From Streptomyces sp. NBC_00370 (lineage in GTDB: Bacteria > Actinomycetota > Actinomycetes > Streptomycetales > Streptomycetaceae), in the NCBI RefSeq assembly GCF_036084755.1, contig NZ_CP107968.1, forward strand, positions 2,424,501 through 2,488,500: a stretch of DNA of 64,000 nucleotides, in the 5' to 3' direction. How positions within the stretch are numbered: position 1 is the stretch's first letter; the number at the start of each line of letters is the position of its first letter. The notes under the pieces were generated by a model that saw nothing but the letters and a program-made list of their open reading frames with translations, was not told the origin of the DNA and did not search any database. The position numbers were made by a program, and so were the translations under genes. Below, in pieces: positions 34,746 to 44,167 of the stretch.

Positions 34746-35044
34746 TCAGGGCTCTCGGGGGACGGCGTAGCCCGGTACCGAAGGCCAGCGCACCGTCAGT
34801 ACCACCGACTCCTCCTCGGCGAACCACGAGTGGTCCACGCCGTGTCCCCACACCACGTAGTCGCCCTGCTCCGCCAAGAGGACGCTGCGGCCCGGGAGTT
34901 CGACGCGGAGGCGTCCCGCAGACGAGGGCCAGGCCACGTGGGTGGATGCCCCCCTTGATCTCCACGGCCTCGTTGTGACGTGGGTCCGTGGTGTCCTTGA
35001 AGGGCCCCAGCAGCCAGCCCGCGTCCGGTGCGGCGTCCGGACGT
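34746..35044 (-). pseudogene. Decayed cupin-like gene
   Basis: Two reverse frames each hold half of what looks like one cupin protein. The upstream half (about 34940–35035) reads AGWLLGPFKDTTDPRHNEA and VEIKGGIHP but has no start codon after its upstream TAA. The downstream half (34746 to about 34940) reads SAGRLRVELPGRSVLLAEQ and GDYVVWGHGVDHSWFAEE, then VVLTVRWPSVPGYAVP. The join near 34938 shifts frame and the stretch between the halves is shorter than a cupin barrel needs. A deletion with a frameshift, plus loss of the 5' end, is the simplest reading. Confidence 0.6.
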
Positions 35045-35115
35045 TAACCGATGAGTCCTGTGCGGTGCGGGAGTCTGCTGTGTGTACAGGAGTGTTTCGA
35101 GAGTGGGAGTCGGCC

Positions 35116-35463
35116 ATGGCCGTGGGGATCTTCGCGGGGATCGCGGTGCGTGACTACGCGAGCGCGCTGGAATGGTACAAGCAGCTGTTGGGAGTGGAGC
35201 CGAGCTTCTACCCCAACGACGTCGAAGCCGTGTGGCAGTTGGCCGAGAACCGGTTCGTGTACATCGTCGAGGACGCCAAGCGGGCGGGTGGCGCGGTGAG
35301 TCTGATCTGGCTGGACGAGCCCGATGCCGAGGTCGCCCGGATCGCCGAGCGGGGGCTGTTGCCGGTGGAGATGGAGAAGCACGGCGCGGTGTGCAAGTGG
35401 GTGTTCCATGACGCCGACGGCAACGAGACCGGAATCGGCGGTGAAGTCTCGTCGTCGGAGTAG
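35116..35463 (+). CDS. VOC-family protein (115 aa)
   Basis: A 115-residue protein with a single VOC module pair, starting MAVGIFAGIAVRDYASALEWYKQLLG and ending WVFHDADGNETGIGGE, where the Glu is a usual metal-ligand position. ATG 35116 has GGGAG a few nucleotides upstream. It faces away from the decayed cupin gene. The substrate is unknown. Confidence 0.83.
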   Translation: MAVGIFAGIAVRDYASALEWYKQLLGVEPSFYPNDVEAVWQLAENRFVYIVEDAKRAGGAVSLIWLDEPDAEVARIAERGLLPVEMEKHGAVCKWVFHDADGNETGIGGEVSSSE

Positions 35464-35547
35464 GTCGCTGGTGGTCCCGCCGGAACCCGGGCTCTCGTCT
35501 GGCCGTCATAGGGGCGTCCCGGACACCGGACGCCTCCAGGGGGACCC

Positions 35548-36462
35548 ATGCGCAACCGCACCGCCCGCACCGCCCGCACCGTCGGACTGCTCGTCGTAGT
35601 CGCCCTGGCCGTCACCGGCTGCGGTGGAGGCGACGGCGCCGGGGATGCCGTCCGTCCCCACGACGGGGCCCAGCGTGCCCGGGAGGTCGCCGACGCCTGG
35701 GACGGTTCCGAGGCCGCCGGCATCTGGCGCGCGGGCTACCACCCCATGAGCGACGCGGTTCAGCCGCCCGCCGACGCCTTCCACAGCGGCGCCGACAAGC
35801 TCGCGTACGGAAGCGAGAACTTCGTCCTGCGCGGCGGGCTCCCCCGTACCGCACCGAAGAACGCGCAGGTCAGGTGGGAGGAGGGCGGCTCGCTCACCCT
35901 GCCGCTGCTGAGCGCGCGGAGCGCGTACGCGGCCGTGGCGCGCGGTGGCGGCGACGTCGGGCGGCCGCATCTCACCGTGACCGGCGCGCGGCTCGGTGCG
36001 ATGACCGTGACCACCAGTCGTGGCGCGGCGACCGTCCCCGCCTGGCTGTTCACGCTGGAGGGGTACGCGACTCCGCTCAGGCGCGTCGCGCTCCGCCCTT
36101 CGCCGCTCCCCGCTTCCCCGGTCGGACCGATCAAGAACCAGCCCACCGAGCTGTCGCCGCTCGGCGGGCTCGTCAAGGTGGCCGGTGGCGGCCGGTCCGT
36201 CACCGTCGTCGCGACGCACGGGGCCTGCGACGACGGCCCCGTCGTGAAGACCCTGGAGACCCGCGGCAGCGTCGTGCTCTACGCCTCTGTCGTCGGCAGC
36301 AAGAAGGGCCCCTGTACGAGCGAGCTGCGTGGCGGGCCGGTGACCGTAACGCTGGACCGGCCGCTCGGCGACCGCGTCCTCCTGGACGCGCACACCGGCC
36401 GCCCGGTCACAGACCCGTCTACGCTCTTTTGGTCAGGAAAGCGACGGAAGGAGGAGAATTGA
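35548..36462 (+). CDS. Secreted lipoprotein, unknown function
   Basis: A 304-residue lipoprotein. The signal peptide (about 1–25) has an Arg-rich n-region, a hydrophobic core and the lipobox AVTGC, so the mature protein would start at Cys25 and be anchored on the outer face of the membrane. The rest is beta-rich, with DDGPVVKTLETRGSVVLYASVVG and GPVTVTLDRPLGDRVLLD. I do not recognise a domain. The gene ends 31 bp before the HtpX gene and may share its transcript. Confidence 0.75.
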   Translation: MRNRTARTARTVGLLVVVALAVTGCGGGDGAGDAVRPHDGAQRAREVADAWDGSEAAGIWRAGYHPMSDAVQPPADAFHSGADKLAYGSENFVLRGGLPRTAPKNAQVRWEEGGSLTLPLLSARSAYAAVARGGGDVGRPHLTVTGARLGAMTVTTSRGAATVPAWLFTLEGYATPLRRVALRPSPLPASPVGPIKNQPTELSPLGGLVKVAGGGRSVTVVATHGACDDGPVVKTLETRGSVVLYASVVGSKKGPCTSELRGGPVTVTLDRPLGDRVLLDAHTGRPVTDPSTLFWSGKRRKEEN

Positions 36463-36493
36463 CCGTGCGGGGGTAATCGCACAGGAGATGATG

Positions 36494-37402
36494 ATGACGC
36501 GGAGTCGCTACACCCCGGACCGCGGCCTGACCACCCGCATGGTGACCACCATGTTCTTGATCGGTCTGCTGTACGTGGTGCTTGTCGGTGTCCTGCTCGC
36601 CGTTCTGCAGGGTGCCTGGTTGATCATCGTGGTCGTCGCGGGCGCCCTGTTCGCGGCACAGTTCTTCTTCAGTGACAAGATCGCCGCGCTGAGCATGGGG
36701 GCCCGCGAGGTCACCCCCGAAGAGGCACCTGAGCTGCACGGAGCCGTCGACCGGATCTGCGCGCTCGCCGACATGCCGAAACCGCGCGTGGCGATAGCGC
36801 GTAGTGACCTGCCCAACGCCTTCGCGACCGGGCGCAGCGAGCGTACGGCGCTGGTGTGCGCCACGACCGGGCTGCTGCGCAGGCTGGAGCCGGCCGAGCT
36901 GGAGGGGGTGCTGGCGCACGAGATGTCGCATGTCGCCCATCGCGATGTCGCGGTCATGACGATCGCGTCGTTCCTCGGGGTGCTCGCCGGGCTGATCGCC
37001 CGGGTCGCGCTCTGGAGCGGGCTGGCACGCGGCGGTAACCGGGACTCCAGTCCGCTGGGGCTGGCGCTGCTGCTGATTCCGCTGGTCAGCGCGGTGGTGT
37101 ATGTGATCGGTTTTCTGCTGACCCGGCTGCTGTCGCGCTACCGCGAGCTCTCCGCCGACCGGGCCGCCGCGCTGCTCACCGGCCGTCCTTCGGCGCTCGC
37201 CTCGGCGCTGACGAAGGTCAGTGGCCAGATGGCGCGGATCCCGACGGAGGACCTGCGGAAGGCGGAGCCGTACAACGCGCTGTACTTCATCCCGGCGTTC
37301 TCCTCGAAGGAGAGCCTGGGCCGGCTGTTCTCCTCGCACCCGACCCTTGAGCAGCGCCTCGACCAGCTCGCCCGTATCTCGGACGACCTCGGCCGCGCGT
37401 GA
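36494..37402 (+). CDS. htpX: HtpX-like membrane zinc protease
   Basis: A 302-residue M48 metalloprotease of the cytoplasmic membrane that removes misfolded membrane proteins. Two N-terminal transmembrane helices (about 14–52), the zinc motif HEMSHVAHRD, two more helices (about 158–180 and 192–215) and the third-ligand region YRELSADRAAALLTG are in family order. Three ATG codons stand in a row (36488, 36491, 36494). AGGAG at 36483–36487 best suits the third. It is followed by pspAB, a pairing that fits envelope-stress functions. Confidence 0.92.
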   Translation: MTRSRYTPDRGLTTRMVTTMFLIGLLYVVLVGVLLAVLQGAWLIIVVVAGALFAAQFFFSDKIAALSMGAREVTPEEAPELHGAVDRICALADMPKPRVAIARSDLPNAFATGRSERTALVCATTGLLRRLEPAELEGVLAHEMSHVAHRDVAVMTIASFLGVLAGLIARVALWSGLARGGNRDSSPLGLALLLIPLVSAVVYVIGFLLTRLLSRYRELSADRAAALLTGRPSALASALTKVSGQMARIPTEDLRKAEPYNALYFIPAFSSKESLGRLFSSHPTLEQRLDQLARISDDLGRA

Positions 37403-37450
37403 ACCGCGCGGCGCCAGTAGACGACCACCACCAGGCAGGAGTCCGTACCC

Positions 37451-38047
37451 GTGGGCCTTCTCGACACCATCCTCGGCCGCAGCAAGCCCGTCCAGCCCGA
37501 CCTGGACCAGCTGTTCGCCCTGCCGTCCGCGGCGCTCACCCTTGAGGCCGGCACCGGGTTCCGGCCCACCGGGGCGGGCTCGGTGTGTTTCGCCGGTGTC
37601 GAGGGCGGTGAATTCGCGCGTATTCGGCAGGACATCGGGGAATTGCTCGACGTCGACACGTCCGCCGACGATTCCCCGGTACGGTTCAGCCGCGACTCAT
37701 ACGGCTACAACTGGCTTCTCGCCCAGCGCGCGCCCGATGACATCTCGGCTTTGGTGACCGATCTGCACGCGGTCAACACGTCACTCGAAGCAGCGGGCTT
37801 CGGGCCGCAGCTCCTCTGTTCTCTGGTCGGTTTCCGCAATGACGCGGACGGTGTTGGCGAACAGCCTCTCGCGCTCGTCTATCTCTACAAGCGAGGCGCT
37901 TTCTTCCCTTTCGCGCCCCTGCCCGGCAGTACGGAGAAACGCGACAGCCAGCTCGAACTTCAGGTGCGGGCGGCGCTCGGCGCCGATCTCCGGATCGAGC
38001 CTGATCTCGCCCGCTGGTTTCCCGTCTGGGGTGCTCCCGGGCTATAG
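37451..38047 (+). CDS. pspAB: PspA-associated protein PspAB
   Basis: A 198-residue soluble protein beginning GLLDTILGRSKPVQPDLDQLFALP and containing CFAGVEGGEF and FFPFAPLPGSTEKRD. This matches the PspAB family found with PspA/HtpX genes in actinobacteria. It probably takes part in the membrane-stress response with the HtpX protease upstream. GTG 37451 is preceded by AGGAG at a spacing near 10 nt. The pspA gene itself is not in this window. Confidence 0.82.
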   Translation: MGLLDTILGRSKPVQPDLDQLFALPSAALTLEAGTGFRPTGAGSVCFAGVEGGEFARIRQDIGELLDVDTSADDSPVRFSRDSYGYNWLLAQRAPDDISALVTDLHAVNTSLEAAGFGPQLLCSLVGFRNDADGVGEQPLALVYLYKRGAFFPFAPLPGSTEKRDSQLELQVRAALGADLRIEPDLARWFPVWGAPGL

Positions 38048-38061
38048 GCCGCGTGCTGCCG

Positions 38062-38451
38062 TCAGCGGTGCCACGGGCGCCTTCTGCGCCTGCCCGCCTT
38101 CGCATCCTTGCTGGCAGGAGCCGTCGGCGCGGGCGAGGCGTCGCCCGCACCACCGTCCGTCGGCGGGTGCAGCCCCTCCGTCGAGTAATTCGTCGTCGCG
38201 ATGGCGTCGATGAGCTGCTGGTCGGTGAAATCCTCCGAGCCGGGGATATGCGGTACGAATCCGACGAGGCCGCCCTCGCTCAGCACCTCCGCTTCGAGTC
38301 CTGACCCGCCGCCCATGTCCCACAGCGCTTCGACATTCAGGTCCAGGACCACCCGGATTCCGAACTCGTAGACTCCCGTCTCGGCCACATGCGCCATCAC
38401 CCCGCGGTCGCGCAGCGCCGCGACCAATCGATCGGCACGTTCAGATTCCAC
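38062..38451 (-). CDS. Hypothetical protein (129 aa)
   Basis: A 129-residue soluble protein with a folded N-terminal part of about 90 residues (ESERADRLVAALRDRGVMAHV, GIRVVLDLNVEALWDMGGG, GFVPHIPGSEDFTDQQLIDA) and a disordered, basic C-terminus ending AGRRRRRPWHR. I do not recognise a family. It is convergent with pspAB with 14 bp between stops. A link with the membrane-stress genes is only positional. Confidence 0.65.
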   Translation of the reverse strand: MESERADRLVAALRDRGVMAHVAETGVYEFGIRVVLDLNVEALWDMGGGSGLEAEVLSEGGLVGFVPHIPGSEDFTDQQLIDAIATTNYSTEGLHPPTDGGAGDASPAPTAPASKDAKAGRRRRRPWHR

Positions 38452-38504
38452 GGCAGGTACCGCCTTTCACAACGCCTCCATCCACTGTATTCCTGGCGGC
38501 TGCG

Positions 38505-38578
38505 GTACGCGGATCCCTGATCACGTAGGCGAATCTCAGATCACGTTCGCGGATCTCCGATCACGTACGCGGATCCCT
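38505..38578. repeat. 20-bp tandem repeat at 3' end of potassium channel gene
   Basis: Three 20-bp units begin GATCACGT at 38519, 38539 and 38559, each reading roughly GATCACGTnCGCGGATCnCT. A partial fourth copy (GTACGCGGATCCCT) is at 38505–38518. The last unit overlaps the channel's stop codon, so its C-terminus RDPRT is written by repeat DNA. Confidence 0.8.
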
Positions 38579-39046
38579 GATCAGTTGCTCCAGGCGATCG
38601 AACCGCTCGTGCAGCGCGCGGATCTCCTCGCTCGCGTCCGTCTTCCCCCGCTGTTCCAGCCGGCCCGCGTCCGCGACCATCGCGCGCACCCTGCGGGCCG
38701 CCGAGCCGACGAACCAGGTCGCGATGGCCGCCGTCACGATGCTGAACGCCGCGATCCCCACGAGCATCACCAAGGTGGCGATAACTCGCCCCCAGGCGGT
38801 GACGGGATAGAAGTCGCCGTAGCCGACCGTGGTGGCCGTCTCGATCGACCACCACAGCGCGCGCGGGAAGCTCGTGATCGTGGCGCGCGGCGCCGACTCC
38901 TCGACGGGGACGATCACCCACGAGCCCACGAGCAGCAGCAGGACCGTGAATCCGGCCGCCCAGAGCGCCGCCCGGACGTGGAGGCGCCGGCCGTGCGCGC
39001 TCACCAGCAGGCTTCTCAGGACGTACAGGAACGAGGACGGCTGCAC
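38561..39046 (-). CDS. Two-TM potassium channel
   Basis: A 161-residue membrane protein with transmembrane helices at about 25–47 and 86–110 enclosing the selectivity filter TTVGYGDFYPVT. This is the minimal KcsA-like channel plan. The C-terminal cytosolic helix (RRVRAMVADAGRLEQRGKTDASEE and ALHERFDRLEQLIRD) looks like a coiled coil for tetramer assembly. KcsA of S. lividans has the same size and layout, but this is a different sequence. The 3' end runs into a tandem repeat. Confidence 0.9.
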   Translation of the reverse strand: MQPSSFLYVLRSLLVSAHGRRLHVRAALWAAGFTVLLLLVGSWVIVPVEESAPRATITSFPRALWWSIETATTVGYGDFYPVTAWGRVIATLVMLVGIAAFSIVTAAIATWFVGSAARRVRAMVADAGRLEQRGKTDASEEIRALHERFDRLEQLIRDPRT

Positions 39047-39069
39047 GGCGACACCTCGGTGCGGGTGTA

Positions 39070-39247
39070 GGCGGGTGTAGTGAAATAAGCCAACTTGTCC
39101 TTTATAGCGTTACGTCGTGATCAATTGGCTGGAACGTTTCGATTTCCTGATCGATTTCACCTAGTTGCAGTGTCAACCTTTCTCCCGGCTATCGAACCGA
39201 TCGCTGTCTCCGCGCCGCTCGGCGCTTGGGAGTGAGGTCACGCACAA
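39070..39247 (+). promoter_or_regulatory. AT-rich promoter region of secreted hydrolase gene
   Basis: This stretch between divergent genes is much richer in A/T than its surroundings (for example TTGTCCTTTATAGCG near 39094–39108 and GATTTCCTGATCGATTTC near 39138–39155). It must hold the promoters of both the channel and the hydrolase. I cannot decide between several possible -10 boxes. Confidence 0.35.
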
Positions 39248-42200
39248 GTGAAGATATCCAGACCGACCAGGACGCTTCTGCGTCCGCTTGCCGGCGGTAT
39301 AGCCGGGCTGCTGGCCGTGGGCGCGCTGTCGATCGCGTCCGCCCCGGCGGCAGCCGCGGCACCGGCCGCGACCACGTCCGCCTCCGACTCGTCCGTCGTC
39401 GCCTCGGGTGACGGCTGGACCGTCACCCAGGGCGCGGGCGGTTACCTCGTATCGCTCACGCTGGACGCCCCGTTGCCCGTCAAGGACGACGTACCCGAAC
39501 TCTTCGCGGACGGGGCCGATCTCGGCCCCGCCGCCGAGTCGGCGGACGGCCGTACGCTGACGATCGCGACCCCCGACATTTCCGTGGCGACCGCCAAGAA
39601 GATCAGCTGGCAGTGGTCGAGCGGCGGCGCGAGCACGGCCGTCGGGCCGACCACCCTGCCCTCGGCGAGCGCCCAGGCCAAGGCGCAGCGCAAGCTCACC
39701 TCGCAGGCCGTGCCCAACGAGATCGGCGGCTCGGGCACGACGTCCGACGACCCGACGACCATCGGCACCGGCGGATACACCATCGTCGACTACAACTTCG
39801 GCGCGCAGTCCATCCCGCTCGCCGACATCGGCGGCATCCGCGGCGAACTCGAAGGCCGCGTCTACGTACCGACCGACAAGAAGCCGCACCCGCTGGTGGT
39901 CTTCCTGCACGGCCGGCACAGCTCCTGCTACAACACCACGACGCTCAGGGGCGCGAGCGGCTGGCCCTGCCCGGCCGGCACCACGCCGATCCTGAGTTAC
40001 GCCGGTTACGACGCCGCCGCCGAGGCCCTGGCCGCCGACGGCTACACCGTCGTGTCGGTCTCCGCCAACGCGATCAACGCCAACGACAACCAGCTCTCCC
40101 CCGACGACGGCGCGATCACCCGCGGCCAGCTCGTCCTGGACACGCTGTCCATGCTCAAGAAGGTCAACGCCGGGGAGCCGGTGAGCTATCACGACGCCGC
40201 CGCCGACCAGGACGTCACCTTCGAGCAGGCCCTGACGGCCGGTCAGTCGACCTACCCGGCAGGCACGTTGAGCGCCACCTCGCTCGCCGGCACCATGGAC
40301 TTCAGCAAGATCGGGCTGATGGGCCACTCACGCGGCGGCGAGGGTGTCGTCACAGCGGGCACCCTCAACGAGGCCCTGCCGCAGCCGTGGAACATCAAGT
40401 CGGTCTTCCCGCTCGCCCCCATCGACTTCACCCGCGCGACCCTGCCGGACGTCATGACGACGACGCTGCTGCCGTACTGCGACGGCGACGTCTCCGACCA
40501 GCAGGGACAGCACTTCTTCGCCGACTCGCGCGACGCGTTCTCCGACAACGTCCTGCGCTCCAACCTCTGGGTCATGGGCACGGACCACAACTTCTTCAAC
40601 TCCGCCTGGACCCCGCCCTCCCCGGCCGCTTCGGACGACTGGTCCGCCGCCGACGACGCGGTGTGCGGCACCAGCGCGAAGGCGCTGGCCTCGGGCAAGA
40701 ACATCCGGCTCACCGCCGCGCAGGAGTACCAGGTCGGCGCGGCGTACATATCCGGCTTCTTCGAGTCGACGCTGGGCGGCCAGAGCCAGTTCGACGGCAT
40801 GTTCGACGGTTCCCAGGAACTGCCGCCGTCCGTCGCCGACTTCGCGGATGTGCGTACGGTCGCGCAGCAGCCCGCTTCGAAGCGCTCCGACATCACCTCG
40901 TTCAAGACCACCAGCCCGCTGATCGGGACCACGTCGGCGGCCACGGCCACGGTCTGCGCCAACAAGTACGGGCGTACGGTGCCCGAGCCGTACCCGTACT
41001 GCACCAACCCGGGCTCCACGCTGAGCAATCAGCAGGTGCCCCACTGGACTCCGGCGTCCTTCGCGCCGAACGTCCCGCTGAACGTGATGACCCACCTGAC
41101 CTGGACGGCGACGACCGGCGCACTCGGTGTGACGCTGCCGGCAGCCAAGCAGAACGTGTCGTCGTACAGCGAGCTGACGGTGTCCATGTCGCCGGACGAG
41201 AGTGTCACCGCCGGTACGGACATGACGCTGGGCGTCACCGACTCGGCGGGCCACAAGTGGTCCGGGCTGGTCTCCGAGTTGAACAAGTGGGGCGTGACCA
41301 GGATGCCCGCCAGCGGTACGTCGACCAACCTGGGCAAGATCGTGCTCCAGCAGGTGTCGGTGCCCACGGCGACGCTGGCCGCGGCCGGTCTCGATCTGAA
41401 GCACGTCACCAACGTCGGCTTCACCGCGGCCGTCGGTGTGGACGGCGTACCGACCGGCGGTGTGTATCTGTCGGACCTCGGCTTCGACAACAAGGGCCTC
41501 GGCACGGCCGGTGTGCACACGCGGCCCACGGTCAACGTCGCTTCGAGCACGGCGGAGGAGGGCAACGGGCCGGGCGCCGACGAGGTCGCCGTCTATCTCT
41601 CGAAGCCCAGCACCACGCCCGTCTCGGCGTACTTCACCGCGATCGGCTCGGCGACCGGCAAGGTCGGACTCGCCATGCAGAAGGTCACCTTCGACCCGGG
41701 GACGACCTGCCAGGTCCTCGACATCCCGGTGAGCGGTGACACCACGGCGGGTACGACGGCGAGCACCGCGTACAAGCTCGGCATCTCGAACTCCACCGAA
41801 GCGGTGCTCGGCAGCCATGACTTCGGCACCATGACGGTGCGCGAGGACGACGGAGTGACGGGCACGGCGACCGTGGCTCCGCCGGTCGGTGTGCAGGGCG
41901 ACGCCTGCGCCGAGTACGAGGCGCTCGCGCACCCCGGCACACTGACGGCTGACGACACCAAGCCGGCGCCCGGCGGTACGGTCACCCTCGGCGGCGCGGG
42001 TTACCGCGACGGCGAGAGCGTGGCGTTCGGCATCGGTTCCACCGTGCTCGGCAGCGCGATCGCCGGGCCCGACGGAACGGTCTCGTTCCCGGCCGTGCTC
42101 CCGGCTGACCAGCCCTTCGGGACCGCCACGATCAGCGCGGTCGGCGCGGGCTCCGGCTTCACGGAGACGGCGGACGTCGACGTACTCGCGACGACGGCCA

Positions 42201-43051
42201 CCACACTGACCCTCGACCCGGCCGCTCCGAAGATCGGCCAGAGCGTCACACTGAAGGCCGCCGTCACGGGCGGTGTCGACGGTACGACGGTGACCTTCTC
42301 CGACGGGACGACGGCGCTCGGCACCGCGAAGCTCAGCGGCGGTACGGCGTCCCTGAAGGTGAAGGCCGGCTTCAAGGCCGGTACGCACGCCTTCACCGCG
42401 GCCCTGGCGGCGACGCCCACCACGGACGCGTCCGTCTCGGACACGGTGCAGCTCGTACTGACGAAGGGTCAGAGCTCCATCGCCATGGCCCTGTCGGCGA
42501 AGTCCGCCTCGTACGGACACGCGGTCTCCGGGGTGTTCTCGGTGGCCGGCGCGAGCGGCGGCACGGTGACCGTGAACTACGGCACCGGAAAGCTGTCGGC
42601 GAAGCTCGGCGCCTCGGGCGCGGGCAAGTTCACCCTCCCGGCCACCCTGTCGGTGGGGGCGCACACGGTGTCCGTACGGTACGACGGCAGCGACTCCGTC
42701 GACCCGAGCGGTACGGCTTCGCAGAAGCTCACCGTCGCCAAGGCGAAGTCGACCGTCACCCTCACCCTGTCCAAGACCAAGCTGGCGCACGGCAAGTCCG
42801 AGACCGTCAAGGTCACGGTCGGCGGTCACAGCGGCGGCGCGTACCCGACGGGCACGGTCACCGTCACCGCGAAGGTCGGCGGGAGCACCACCACCCACAA
42901 GGTCACGCTGAAGGCCGGTGCCAAGGGCAAGCTCAGCTTCTCGATCACCCTGCCGAAGAAGAAGGGCACAGCGTCCGTCACCGCCGCCTACGCCGGGGAC
43001 GCCAACTTCAAGGCGAGCACGTCGGCGCACAAGCAGGTGAAGCTCACCTGA
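39248..43051 (+). CDS. Large secreted alpha/beta hydrolase with Ig-like repeats
   Basis: A 1267-residue exported protein. A signal peptide of about 35–40 residues ends near SAPAAAAAPA. The hydrolase domain (about 170–520) has LVVFLHGRHSSCY as oxyanion region and the nucleophile elbow GLMGHSRGGEG with Ser361. Several beta-sandwich regions follow (about 640–930). The C-terminal 330 residues are Ig-like repeats of the kind VTFSDGTTALGTAKLSGG, ending in a Lys/Thr-rich tail without a sortase signal. GTG 39248 has GGGAGTGAGG 9 nt upstream. The substrate, perhaps a polyester or ester of a polymer, is unknown. Confidence 0.85.
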   Translation: MKISRPTRTLLRPLAGGIAGLLAVGALSIASAPAAAAAPAATTSASDSSVVASGDGWTVTQGAGGYLVSLTLDAPLPVKDDVPELFADGADLGPAAESADGRTLTIATPDISVATAKKISWQWSSGGASTAVGPTTLPSASAQAKAQRKLTSQAVPNEIGGSGTTSDDPTTIGTGGYTIVDYNFGAQSIPLADIGGIRGELEGRVYVPTDKKPHPLVVFLHGRHSSCYNTTTLRGASGWPCPAGTTPILSYAGYDAAAEALAADGYTVVSVSANAINANDNQLSPDDGAITRGQLVLDTLSMLKKVNAGEPVSYHDAAADQDVTFEQALTAGQSTYPAGTLSATSLAGTMDFSKIGLMGHSRGGEGVVTAGTLNEALPQPWNIKSVFPLAPIDFTRATLPDVMTTTLLPYCDGDVSDQQGQHFFADSRDAFSDNVLRSNLWVMGTDHNFFNSAWTPPSPAASDDWSAADDAVCGTSAKALASGKNIRLTAAQEYQVGAAYISGFFESTLGGQSQFDGMFDGSQELPPSVADFADVRTVAQQPASKRSDITSFKTTSPLIGTTSAATATVCANKYGRTVPEPYPYCTNPGSTLSNQQVPHWTPASFAPNVPLNVMTHLTWTATTGALGVTLPAAKQNVSSYSELTVSMSPDESVTAGTDMTLGVTDSAGHKWSGLVSELNKWGVTRMPASGTSTNLGKIVLQQVSVPTATLAAAGLDLKHVTNVGFTAAVGVDGVPTGGVYLSDLGFDNKGLGTAGVHTRPTVNVASSTAEEGNGPGADEVAVYLSKPSTTPVSAYFTAIGSATGKVGLAMQKVTFDPGTTCQVLDIPVSGDTTAGTTASTAYKLGISNSTEAVLGSHDFGTMTVREDDGVTGTATVAPPVGVQGDACAEYEALAHPGTLTADDTKPAPGGTVTLGGAGYRDGESVAFGIGSTVLGSAIAGPDGTVSFPAVLPADQPFGTATISAVGAGSGFTETADVDVLATTATTLTLDPAAPKIGQSVTLKAAVTGGVDGTTVTFSDGTTALGTAKLSGGTASLKVKAGFKAGTHAFTAALAATPTTDASVSDTVQLVLTKGQSSIAMALSAKSASYGHAVSGVFSVAGASGGTVTVNYGTGKLSAKLGASGAGKFTLPATLSVGAHTVSVRYDGSDSVDPSGTASQKLTVAKAKSTVTLTLSKTKLAHGKSETVKVTVGGHSGGAYPTGTVTVTAKVGGSTTTHKVTLKAGAKGKLSFSITLPKKKGTASVTAAYAGDANFKASTSAHKQVKLT

Positions 43052-43073
43052 CGCCAGTGACGCATTGAGGAAA

Positions 43074-43110
43074 GCGGGGGGAGGGACCGGACGCCGGCCC
43101 CTCCCCCCGC
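43074..43110. terminator. Strong hairpin terminator
   Basis: GCGGGGGGAGGG at 43074–43085 pairs with CCCTCCCCCCGC at 43099–43110, with an inner CCGG/CCGG pair. It closes the transcript of the large hydrolase. Confidence 0.8.
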
Positions 43111-43210
43111 CGTCTTGCCAGAACGGCAAGTCTCCTTGCCTTCGCCGCCGCCGGGAGCCAAGGCTGGGACGGACACCGCGTAGAGCGTCCGCACCATCGC
43201 AGGAGGACAC

Positions 43211-44167
43211 ATGCAGCACCGACTGGTCGACGTCCCGGGCGGCCGTATCCATCTGGTCGAGGAGGGCACGGGGCCGCTCGTCCTCCTCGTCCACGGCTTT
43301 CCCGAGTCCTGGTACTCGTGGCGCCGGCAGATCCCCGCCATCGCGGCGGCCGGTTTCCGCGCGGTCGCCATCGACGTACGCGGTTACGGGCGGTCGTCGA
43401 AGCCTGCGGCGGTCGAGGACTACCGGATGCTGGCGCATGTCGCCGACAACGCCGGGGTCGTACGAGCCCTCGGCGAGGAGACGGCGACGATCGTGGGCCA
43501 CGACTGGGGCTCCCCCATCGCGGCCAACTCGGCGCTGCTCAGGCCCGATGTCTTCACCGCGGTGGGGCTGCTCAGCGTGCCCTACGCACCGCGTGGCGGC
43601 CCCCGGCCGACCGAGGTCTTCGCGCGGATCGGCGGGGACGACGAGTTCTACGTCAGCTACTTCCAGCAGCCGGGCCGCGCCGAGGCGGAGATCGAACCCG
43701 ACGTACGCGGCTGGCTGGCCGGGGTCTACTCCGGGCTCTCGGGCGACACGATGGCGGCCGACGGCAACAGGATCTACTTCATCGGCCCCGGCGGGAAGAT
43801 GTCCGACCGGTTCACCGGAGGACCGCTGCCCTCCTGGCTCGCCGAAGACGAACTCGACCACTACGCGGGCGAGTTCGAACGTACCGGACTGACCGGGGCG
43901 CTCAACCGCTACCGCAACGCCGACCGCGACTGGGCGGATCTCGCGGCCTGGGACGGCGCGCCGATCACCCAGCCGTCGCTGTTCGTCGGAGGCGCGCTGG
44001 ACGCGTCGACCCGTTGGCTGTCCGACGCCATCGCCGCGTATCCGACGACACTCCCCGGCCTGGCCGGCTCGCACATCCTGCCCGACTGCGGCCACTGGGT
44101 GCAGCAGGAGCGTCCCGACGAGCTGAACGAGCTGCTGGTCAACTGGCTTCGTGGGCTCAAGGGTTGA
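43211..44167 (+). CDS. Epoxide-hydrolase-like alpha/beta hydrolase
   Basis: A 318-residue enzyme of the soluble epoxide hydrolase group. The oxyanion motif LLVHGFPESWYSWR, the nucleophile elbow VGHDWGSPIA with Asp98, and the C-terminal DCGHWVQQERP with the catalytic His are in order. The cap region contains YVSYFQQPGRAEAEIE. An Asp nucleophile distinguishes it from esterases and fits epoxide or haloalkane hydrolysis. AGGAGG lies just before the ATG. Its 3' end overlaps the convergent GNAT gene by 11 nt. Confidence 0.9.
   Translation: MQHRLVDVPGGRIHLVEEGTGPLVLLVHGFPESWYSWRRQIPAIAAAGFRAVAIDVRGYGRSSKPAAVEDYRMLAHVADNAGVVRALGEETATIVGHDWGSPIAANSALLRPDVFTAVGLLSVPYAPRGGPRPTEVFARIGGDDEFYVSYFQQPGRAEAEIEPDVRGWLAGVYSGLSGDTMAADGNRIYFIGPGGKMSDRFTGGPLPSWLAEDELDHYAGEFERTGLTGALNRYRNADRDWADLAAWDGAPITQPSLFVGGALDASTRWLSDAIAAYPTTLPGLAGSHILPDCGHWVQQERPDELNELLVNWLRGLKG

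Noticed and set aside
40328..44095. 1255-codon minus-strand frame opposite the large secreted hydrolase
   Set aside because: The plus-strand frame has a signal peptide, Ser nucleophile and Ig-like repeats; the minus frame is Arg/Gly/Val low-complexity text typical of antisense frames.
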